Assembly (NCBI GenBank): GCA_964528575.1
Contig: CAZGTQ010000030.1
Coordinates: forward strand, 1 to 9,589
Reading direction: 5' to 3'
Origin: CAZGTQ01 sp964528575
GTDB taxonomy: Bacteria > Planctomycetota > UBA1135 > GCA-002686595
DNA length: 9,589 nucleotides
This document shows positions 4,786 through 9,589 of the stretch, in pieces. The notes beneath the pieces are model-generated. The model saw only the letters and a program-made list of their open reading frames with translations. It did not search any database and had not been told where the DNA came from. The first letter of the stretch is position 1. Every line of letters starts with the position of its first letter. A program made the position numbers and the translations under genes.

Positions 4786-5541
4786 ATGCCGAGCGCGAAG
4801 GAGCTGCTGGCGGCGGCGGTGCTGGCGACGGGCGGCCTGGGTGTCGTCCAGGACCGGGGGCCGGAGAGTATGCCGCCGACGCTGACGGTGACGGGCGACG
4901 CCGAGGTGTCGTCCAAGCCGGACCGCGCGGTGGTCGAGCTCGGCGCGACGGCGCAGGCGCCGCAGGCGAGCGCGGCGCAGCGCCAGGTGAACGAGGCGAT
5001 GCAGCGCGCGGTCGCGGCGATCGTCGAGACCGGCGTGGCGCGCCAGAGCATCCGCACGACGGGCATCTCGCTCCAGCCGGTGTACTCGCAGCCGCAGCGC
5101 GACCAGCAGCAGGTCGAGGAGTACGTCCCGCGCATCGTCGCCTACCGCGCGAGCAACACCGTGCGCATTCTCGTCGACGAGCCCAGCGCGATCGGCGGCG
5201 TGATCGACGCCGGCATCGCCGCGGGCGCGAACCAGCTCGAGTCGATTGCGTTCGAGCTGCGGGACGACACGCCGCAGCGGCTCGACGCGCTACGCGCCGC
5301 GACGCGCACCGCGCGACAGAAGGCGGAGGCGCTCGCGGAGGCGGCCGGCGTGCAGTTGCTCTCCGTGCAAGCGGTGCGCGAGGGCGGCGGGCAGATCGTC
5401 TCGCCGATGCAGACGCGCGCGCGCGCGATGTCGTTCGAGGCGGGCACGCCCGTCGAGCCCGGCGAGGTACGCGTGAGCGCGTCGGTCTCGCTCGAGTACC
5501 GCATCGCGCCGGTCGGGTCCGGCGGGGGCGGGCAGCGGTAG
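4786..5541 (+). CDS. SIMPL-domain (DUF541) exported protein
   Basis: This 251-residue protein belongs to the SIMPL/DUF541 family, named for the mouse signalling protein SIMPL. Bacterial members such as YggE are periplasmic and linked to lowering oxidative stress by an unknown mechanism. Marks are the opening strand PTLTVTGDAEVSSKPDRAVVELGA (31-54), IRTTGISLQPVY (89-100), IVAYRASNTVRILV (117-130), the helix-strand run ALRAATRTARQKAEALAEAAGV (168-189) and the final strand VRVSASVSLEYRI (228-240). The N-terminus (MPSAKELLAAAVLATGGLGVVQ) is hydrophobic with one Lys, a short Sec-type signal or anchor. There is no lipobox cysteine. The start has an excellent GGAGGA site. The tail ends in a Gly-rich GSGGGG. 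The 73-base spacer from the PfpI gene is the T-free repeat leader. The family is secure, the physiological role inferred. Confidence 0.92.
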   Translation: MPSAKELLAAAVLATGGLGVVQDRGPESMPPTLTVTGDAEVSSKPDRAVVELGATAQAPQASAAQRQVNEAMQRAVAAIVETGVARQSIRTTGISLQPVYSQPQRDQQQVEEYVPRIVAYRASNTVRILVDEPSAIGGVIDAGIAAGANQLESIAFELRDDTPQRLDALRAATRTARQKAEALAEAAGVQLLSVQAVREGGGQIVSPMQTRARAMSFEAGTPVEPGEVRVSASVSLEYRIAPVGSGGGGQR

Positions 5542-5690
5542 GCGCCGGGTCGGCCTCGCGCTCGGCCGCGTCGCGCTGCGGAATGTAGAAATGCGCGGTC
5601 GATGCTAGGGAGCGATCGGCGGGACGCGCACGCGGCGTAGCCCAGGACCCGCGCGCAAGCGGGGCACACGCCTTGCCACGCGGGCGGGTC
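5542..5690 (+). promoter_or_regulatory. Intergenic spacer upstream of the DoxX gene
   Basis: At 149 bases this is the longest gap in the plus-strand row, so a separate promoter for doxX-sodC-ndh is plausible here. A weak 5-bp stem (CGGCC 5551-5555 with GGCCG 5564-5568) follows the SIMPL stop but has no T-run. The AT-richest piece is AATGTAGAAATG (5581-5592). I see no clear -35/-10 pair. Confidence 0.3.
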
Positions 5691-6140
5691 ATGCGTTGGT
5701 TGGTCGCCACTCCGCCGTCCGTCGCCGGGCTGATCCTGCGGCTCGGGCTCGCCGTCGTGTTCTTCCCGCACGGCGCGCAGAAGGTCCTGGGCTGGTGGGG
5801 CGGCAACGGCTTCGACCAGACGATGACGCACTTCACCGAGCAGATGGGTCTGCCGTACAGCGTCGCGCTGCTCGTCGTGATCGCCGAGTTCGCCGGGCCT
5901 ATCGCGCTCGTGTTCGGATTCCTGACGCGCATCGCGGCGCTCGGGATCGCGTGCGTGATGGCCGGCGCAGCGTACATGGTCCACTGGCAGCACGGCTTCT
6001 TCATGAACTGGCAGGGCCAGCAGGCCGGCGAGGGTTTCGAGTACCACATCCTCGCGTTCACGATCGCCTTCGCGCTCGTCTGCCACGGAGCCGGCGCCCT
6101 GTCGCTCGACCGCGCGCTGGCGCGGCCGAAGCACGACTGA
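5691..6140 (+). CDS. DoxX-family integral membrane protein
   Basis: This 149-residue protein has four likely membrane segments (about 11-26, 57-77, 80-98 and 117-137) and the DoxX signature PHGAQKVLGWWGG (26-38) after the first helix. QAGEGFEYHILAF (111-123) begins the last helix. DoxX proteins are inner-membrane proteins of poorly known chemistry. In Mycobacterium tuberculosis a relative forms a membrane-associated oxidoreductase complex with superoxide dismutase SodA and the thiosulfate sulfurtransferase SseA. Here the next gene, 52 bases downstream, is a membrane-anchored superoxide dismutase, which suggests a similar partnership (inference). I chose ATG 5691, which gives a family-length product. 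An in-frame TTG at 5673 would add only MPRGRV. The Shine-Dalgarno is weak (GGCGGG). The family is secure. Confidence 0.93.
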   Translation: MRWLVATPPSVAGLILRLGLAVVFFPHGAQKVLGWWGGNGFDQTMTHFTEQMGLPYSVALLVVIAEFAGPIALVFGFLTRIAALGIACVMAGAAYMVHWQHGFFMNWQGQQAGEGFEYHILAFTIAFALVCHGAGALSLDRALARPKHD

Positions 6141-6192
6141 CGCGGCGACTGGCCGCTCGTGCTTGGGCCGGAGCCACCACCACGGAAACGCC

Positions 6193-6822
6193 ATGAGAAC
6201 ACTACAGCTCACGATCGCCGCCTTGCTCGTTGCGCCGCTCCTCGCCGGGTGCGAGGACCCGCTCGTCGACGCCCGGGAGACGCCGGCCGCCGGCGCGCAG
6301 GCGCCTGACGCGCACTCGCCTGGCTCGCAGGTGCCTGGATCGCACGAGGGGATGGGGGAGCAGCGCGTCGAGCACGCGCAGGCGGTGCTCGTCTCCGTCG
6401 GCGAGAGCGGCGTGCGCGGCGAAGTGCACTTCGAGCAGATCGACGGCCGCGTGCGCGTCCATGGGACCATCGAGGGACTCACGCCCGGCGAGCACGGGTT
6501 CCACGTGCACCAGTACGGCGACCTGTCGGACCTGCAGGCGGGCGACTCGGCCGGCGGGCACTTCGCTCCCGAGGGCGGCCCGCACGGGCGGCCGAGCGAT
6601 GAGCAGCGCCACGCCGGCGACCTGGGGAACCTCGTCGCGAACGAGGAGGGCGTCGCGACGATCGACATGAACGACGACGTGCTCGCGCTGTCGGGCGAGC
6701 GCTCGATCCTGGGGCGCGCGATCGTCGTGCACGAGAAGGCCGACGAGTTCGTGCAGCCGTCGGGCGGCGCGGGCGGACGCGTGGCCTTCGGCGTGATCGG
6801 CATCGCGAACCCCGAAGAATGA
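6193..6822 (+). CDS. sodC: Lipoprotein Cu,Zn superoxide dismutase
   Basis: The protein has 209 residues. A signal peptide ends in the lipobox LLAGC (Cys20), followed by a Pro/Ala/Ser/Gly linker of about 40 residues (21-60) and then the SOD domain. It should dismutate superoxide to peroxide and oxygen on the periplasmic side of a membrane; Glu-Asp after the Cys suggests retention in the inner membrane if E. coli sorting rules apply. Metal ligands are all visible: His104 and His106 (GFHVHQYGD), bridging His123 (GGHFAPEGGPHG), His131, His140, Asp143 (RHAGDLGN) and His180 (IVVHEKADEF). The active-site arginine is probably Arg196 (GGAGGRVAF). Oddly, Cys20 is the only cysteine. The usual disulfide partners are absent; Phe199 stands where GRxxCGVIG has Cys. 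The linker carries a five-residue repeat. The start is ATG 6193, with only a weak GGA site. It sits between doxX and the NADH dehydrogenase gene. Confidence 0.95.
   Translation: MRTLQLTIAALLVAPLLAGCEDPLVDARETPAAGAQAPDAHSPGSQVPGSHEGMGEQRVEHAQAVLVSVGESGVRGEVHFEQIDGRVRVHGTIEGLTPGEHGFHVHQYGDLSDLQAGDSAGGHFAPEGGPHGRPSDEQRHAGDLGNLVANEEGVATIDMNDDVLALSGERSILGRAIVVHEKADEFVQPSGGAGGRVAFGVIGIANPEE
6301..6345 (+). repeat. Three degenerate 15-bp repeats in the SodC linker
   Basis: In-frame units GCGCCTGACGCGCAC (6301-6315), TCGCCTGGCTCGCAG (6316-6330) and GTGCCTGGATCGCAC (6331-6345) encode APDAH, SPGSQ and VPGSH. They share a xPxxH/Q pattern in the flexible tether between the lipid anchor and the enzyme domain. 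The match is imperfect, but phase and length agree. Confidence 0.55.
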
Positions 6823-6878
6823 GCGGCGTGGCGCTCGACGCATAGCGGCGTGCCGCGCCAGCCCGTCGAGCCGGAGCC

Positions 6879-8294
6879 ATGGCCGCATCCTCCATGCATG
6901 GCGCAGCGACGAACGGCGGCGCGCACCGCGTGGTCGTCGTCGGCGGCGGCTTCGGTGGCCTGCACGTCGCGCGCGGTCTGAAGCGCGCGCCCGTGCGCGT
7001 CGTGCTCGTCGATCGGCGCAACTTCCACCTGTTCCAGCCGCTCCTCTACCAGGTCGCGACCGGCTCGCTCTCGCCGGCGAACATCTGCGCGCCGCTGCGC
7101 TGGGTCCTGCGCCGCAACGAGAACGTCGAGGTCGTGCTCGGCCACGTCGTCGACTTCGACGTCGCGGAGCGCGCGGTCGTGCTGCGCGACGGTCGGCTCC
7201 CGTACGACACGCTCGTCGTCGCCGCGGGGTCGCGCTACAACTACTTCGGCCACCGCGAGTGGCCCGCGATCGCGCCGAGCCTCAAGTCGATCGAGGACGC
7301 GATCGAGGTTCGCCGGCGCGTGCTGCTCGCGTTCGAGGCGGCCGAGCGCGAGGCCGACGCGCAGGCCCGCTGCGCCTGGCTGACGTTCGTCATCGTCGGC
7401 GCGGGCCCGACCGGCGTCGAGCTCGCGGGCGCGCTCGCCGAGATCGCGCTGCACACGATGAAGCGCGACTTCCGCCACATCGACCCGCGCGAAGCGCGGA
7501 TCGTGCTCGTCGAGGGGCTGGACCGCGTGCTCTCGAACTATCCACCGGAGCTCTCGGAGAAGGCGCGGCGCGCGCTCGAGGAGCTCGGCGTCGAGACGCG
7601 CACGCGCTGCCTCGTCACCGAGCTCTCGCCCGAGAGCGTGCGCGTCGCGTGCGGCGGCGCCGAGGAGACGCTGCGCGCGAAGACGATCCTGTGGACCGCC
7701 GGGGTGCGCGGCTCGCCGCTCGCCGAGCGGCTGGCGGCGGCGGCCGGTGCCGAGCTCGACCGCGCCGGGCGCATCGTCGTCGACGAGCACCTGTGCGTGC
7801 CCGCTCACCCCGAGATCTTCGTCCTCGGCGACATGGCGCGCGCGGCGGGGCGGGACGGCGAGCCGCTGCCGGGCATGGCGCCGGTCGCGATCCAGCAGGG
7901 CAAGTACGTGGCGCGCGCGATTCGCCGGCGGCTCGCAGGCCCGCCGGCGCGCGCGCGGACCGCCCGAGGGGAGAGCGCGCCGTTCCGCTACAAGGACCGC
8001 GGGAGCATGGCGACGATCGGGCGCTCGAAGGCCGTCGCCGACCTGGGCCGGGCGCACTTCGACGGCTTCCTCGCGTGGCTGATCTGGCTGCTCGTCCACT
8101 TGATGCAGATCGTCACCTTCCAGAATCGCGTGCTCGTCCTCGTGCAGTGGGCCTGGCACTACGTCACGTTCAACCGCAGCGCGCGGCTGATCACGGGCGA
8201 GGATCCGGCGCTCGAGGACGACGTCGCCGAGCCACGCGTTCCGACCGCGGCGAGCGCGGCGCCCGACCGGAGCGCCGCGCGGACGCGGAGCTGA
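6879..8294 (+). CDS. ndh: Type II NADH:quinone oxidoreductase (NDH-2)
   Basis: The protein has 471 residues. It passes electrons from NADH to membrane quinone via FAD without pumping protons. Seen in order: the FAD-binding Rossmann motif RVVVVGGGFGGLHVA (17-31); DRRNFHLFQPLLYQVATGSLSP (45-66), conserved near the flavin; the NADH-binding motif FVIVGAGPTGVELAGALAE (170-188); the second FAD motif IFVLGDMA (313-320); APVAIQQGKYVA (334-345) at the quinone site; and an amphipathic to hydrophobic C-terminal region (about 394-430, FDGFLAWLIWLLVHLMQIVTF then VLVLVQWAWHYVTF) that anchors it to the cytoplasmic face of the membrane. A polar tail of about 35 residues follows. The insert near 352-367 (Ala/Arg/Gly-rich) is unusual but short. 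For the ATG at 6879 a GGAG lies only two bases upstream, so starting at Met6 (6894) is possible. It follows sodC by 56 bases. Confidence 0.94.
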   Translation: MAASSMHGAATNGGAHRVVVVGGGFGGLHVARGLKRAPVRVVLVDRRNFHLFQPLLYQVATGSLSPANICAPLRWVLRRNENVEVVLGHVVDFDVAERAVVLRDGRLPYDTLVVAAGSRYNYFGHREWPAIAPSLKSIEDAIEVRRRVLLAFEAAEREADAQARCAWLTFVIVGAGPTGVELAGALAEIALHTMKRDFRHIDPREARIVLVEGLDRVLSNYPPELSEKARRALEELGVETRTRCLVTELSPESVRVACGGAEETLRAKTILWTAGVRGSPLAERLAAAAGAELDRAGRIVVDEHLCVPAHPEIFVLGDMARAAGRDGEPLPGMAPVAIQQGKYVARAIRRRLAGPPARARTARGESAPFRYKDRGSMATIGRSKAVADLGRAHFDGFLAWLIWLLVHLMQIVTFQNRVLVLVQWAWHYVTFNRSARLITGEDPALEDDVAEPRVPTAASAAPDRSAARTRS

Positions 8295-8344
8295 TCCGCT
8301 CTGCTGCTCCGCGGCGCGCACCAGTCGTCCGCCCAGTGCCGGAG
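8295..8344. other. Convergent intergenic spacer
   Basis: Fifty bases separate the stops of the NADH dehydrogenase and ankyrin genes. Both transcripts must end here or overlap. I see no hairpin followed by a T-run on either strand, so any termination would be factor-dependent or by another means. Confidence 0.5.
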
Positions 8345-9574
8345 CTAACGGCTCGGCTGCGCCCGCTCGCGCAGCCGCGCGGCGACGCGCTCGGACGCCG
8401 CCGCGAGGATCCACTTGCCCGGCGCGCCGGGCGGATCGAGCGGGTGCGCGAGCGTCGCGCCCGCGTCGAGGAGCAGGTCGATCAGCGCGACGTAGGCGTC
8501 CTGGCGCGACTCGGCGCCGCCCGAGTAGCGCGACCCGTGCGCGGCCCAGCCGAGCGGAGTCGAGTCGTGATCGCACCCGCGCGCGTGCACGTCGGCGCCG
8601 CGCTCGATCAGCAGGCGCGCCACCTCGGGCGTGCCGAACCAGCCGCATTGCGCGAGCGGCGTTCCGCCGTCGAGGCCGCGCGCCTCGAGGCCCGCGCCGT
8701 GGTCGACGAGGAAGCGCACGCTCTCGGCGTTGCCCTGGCCCGCGAGGTCGGCGAGCAGGCGCGCCTCCTCGGGCACCAAGTCGCGCACGACGTCCGGATG
8801 CGCGCGCACGACGGCGGCCGCCGCGTCGAGGTCGCGCGCGAGCAGCGCGAGCGCGAGCTCGTCCGCCGGCTGCGGCGTCGTGTCCGCGCCCCGCTCCGCC
8901 AGCCGCTTCGCGATCTCGGGGAACGGCCGCCGCGTCGCGTGGCGCCACGCGGTGTCGCCGCCGCGCGTCCGCGCGTCGACGTCCGCCCCGTGCGCGAGCA
9001 GCAGCTCGACCGCGTCGAGCCGCCGGCGCCGCACCGCGACGTGCAGCGCGCTCTCCTCGAGCGGCCCCGCGCGCGCGTTCGGATCCGCGCCGCGCTCGAG
9101 CAGGCGCTCCACCGCGCTCGGCCGCCAGCAGACGTCGAGCGCGAAGTGCAGCACGCTCCTCCCGCGCGGATTCGCCGTCGTCGTCGCGTCGCCGCCGGCC
9201 TCGAGCAGCGCGTCGAGCAGCGCGAGCCGCTCCCCCTCGAGCGCCGCGAAGAGCGCGCGCCCGTCGTTCGGGTCCGCCCCGTGGCGCAGGAGCAGTTGCA
9301 CCGCCGCGGCGGCCGCCGCCTCGTCGTCGGTGTGCCGCGACGTGCACACCAGCTCGAGCGGCGTCAGGCCCCGCGGCCCCGCGCTGCTGGCGAGCGAGCG
9401 GTCCGCGAGCACGTGCCGCGCCAGTGCTTCGCGATCGACGAGCGCGGCCGCCGCGTGCACGCTCGTGGCGACGATCCGCGGGTGCATCGCGACGACGGTC
9501 TCGACCTGGAGCGAGCGGCCCCGCGCGGCGGCGCTGCAGAGCGCGAGCACGGCATCCTCGGGCGGGGCGGGCAT
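8345..9574 (-). CDS. Ankyrin-repeat protein
   Basis: This 409-residue protein is read from ATG 9572-9574. An in-frame TAA four codons upstream rules out a longer start apart from near-cognate codons. It is built of ankyrin-type repeats, with consensus pieces at about 67-103 (GLTPLELV ... LLLRHGADPN), 104-136 (LFAALEGERLALLDALLEAGGDA), 138-167 (GRSVLHFAL ... LLERGADPNAR), 174-202 (SALHVAVRRRRLDAVELLLAHGADVDAR), 205-232, 271-300 (LADLAGQGNAESVRFLVDHGAGLEAR), 303-332 (GGTPLAQCGWFGTPEVARLLIERGADVHAR) and a last one at 337-376 (STPLGWAAHGS ... LIDLLLDAGA). There is no signal peptide, membrane segment or catalytic domain, so it is a cytoplasmic protein-binding scaffold of unknown partner. The first 60 residues resemble weak repeats. 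It is convergent to the redox row and is probably an independent unit. No Shine-Dalgarno is evident within the 15 bases available upstream. Confidence 0.92.
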   Translation of the reverse strand: MPAPPEDAVLALCSAAARGRSLQVETVVAMHPRIVATSVHAAAALVDREALARHVLADRSLASSAGPRGLTPLELVCTSRHTDDEAAAAAAVQLLLRHGADPNDGRALFAALEGERLALLDALLEAGGDATTTANPRGRSVLHFALDVCWRPSAVERLLERGADPNARAGPLEESALHVAVRRRRLDAVELLLAHGADVDARTRGGDTAWRHATRRPFPEIAKRLAERGADTTPQPADELALALLARDLDAAAAVVRAHPDVVRDLVPEEARLLADLAGQGNAESVRFLVDHGAGLEARGLDGGTPLAQCGWFGTPEVARLLIERGADVHARGCDHDSTPLGWAAHGSRYSGGAESRQDAYVALIDLLLDAGATLAHPLDPPGAPGKWILAAASERVAARLRERAQPSR

Positions 9575-9589
9575 CGCCAGACGTTACCG

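Noticed and set aside
3063..5135. A 690-codon minus-strand open frame across the DksA, CBS and PfpI genes
   Set aside because: It is antisense to three recognised genes, with no family motif and no credible ribosome site.
5551..5568. Rho-independent terminator after the SIMPL gene
   Set aside because: The stem is only 5 bp with an 8-base loop and no T-run follows, so it is a chance pairing in GC-rich DNA.
5142..9347. A 1401-codon open frame on the minus strand opposite SIMPL, doxX, sodC and ndh and overlapping the ankyrin gene
   Set aside because: Its translation is Arg/Ala/Asp-rich low complexity with no domain. It lies opposite four well-supported plus-strand genes, and high third-position GC clears stops from that frame.
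1..9589. Mobile element, phage, defence or biosynthetic cluster, and tRNA/rRNA genes
   Set aside because: No transposase, integrase, nuclease, toxin or core biosynthetic domain, terminal repeat or RNA-gene signature was seen. All genes share the same composition, which gives no sign of recent transfer.

Overview
This is a very GC-rich chromosomal window, roughly 70% or more G+C by eye, with strong G/C bias at third codon positions. The organism is probably a diderm bacterium: one gene (6193-6822) encodes a Cu,Zn superoxide dismutase with a clean lipobox, and there is a membrane-anchored type II NADH dehydrogenase. I cannot name the phylum. A myxobacterial, planctomycete or uncultured soil or marine lineage would fit. 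The partial first gene belongs to a family (DUF6084) that I associate mainly with actinobacteria. There are no tRNA or rRNA genes, insertion sequences, phage genes or CRISPR arrays.

Layout. (1) Minus strand, 1-3108: the 5' part of a DUF6084 gene, then, upstream of it, a row read as aldehyde dehydrogenase (succinate-semialdehyde dehydrogenase type) -> small secreted protein of unknown function -> PEBP/YbhB-like protein. Between the PEBP gene and the DUF6084 gene lie 245 bases holding a three-copy 17-bp repeat and a perfect 14-bp palindrome. (2) A divergent intergenic region, 3109-3236. (3) Plus strand, 3237-8294: DksA/TraR-type zinc finger, CBS-pair protein, PfpI/DJ-1 protein, SIMPL-domain protein, DoxX membrane protein, lipoprotein Cu,Zn superoxide dismutase, type II NADH dehydrogenase. 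(4) Minus strand, 8345-9574: an ankyrin-repeat protein, convergent with the NADH dehydrogenase gene.

How the genes may fit together. The plus-strand row reads as a stress and redox set. A stringent-response-type zinc finger, a CBS sensor and a DJ-1-like protein are followed by envelope proteins that handle or generate oxidants (DoxX, SodC, NDH-2). CBS and PfpI look translationally coupled, because the Shine-Dalgarno sequence overlaps the preceding stop codon. The PEBP gene uses the same arrangement.

The most distinctive signal is not a gene. Five independent short tandem repeats with unit lengths of 12, 13, 14, 15 and 17 bp lie within about 6 kb. Two are in frame inside proteins (ALDH loop, SodC linker), two form T-free 5' leaders (CBS and SIMPL genes), and one lies upstream of the DUF6084 gene. 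I see no clear case for a new defence or biosynthetic system. Long open frames antisense to the real genes are by-products of the high GC content.
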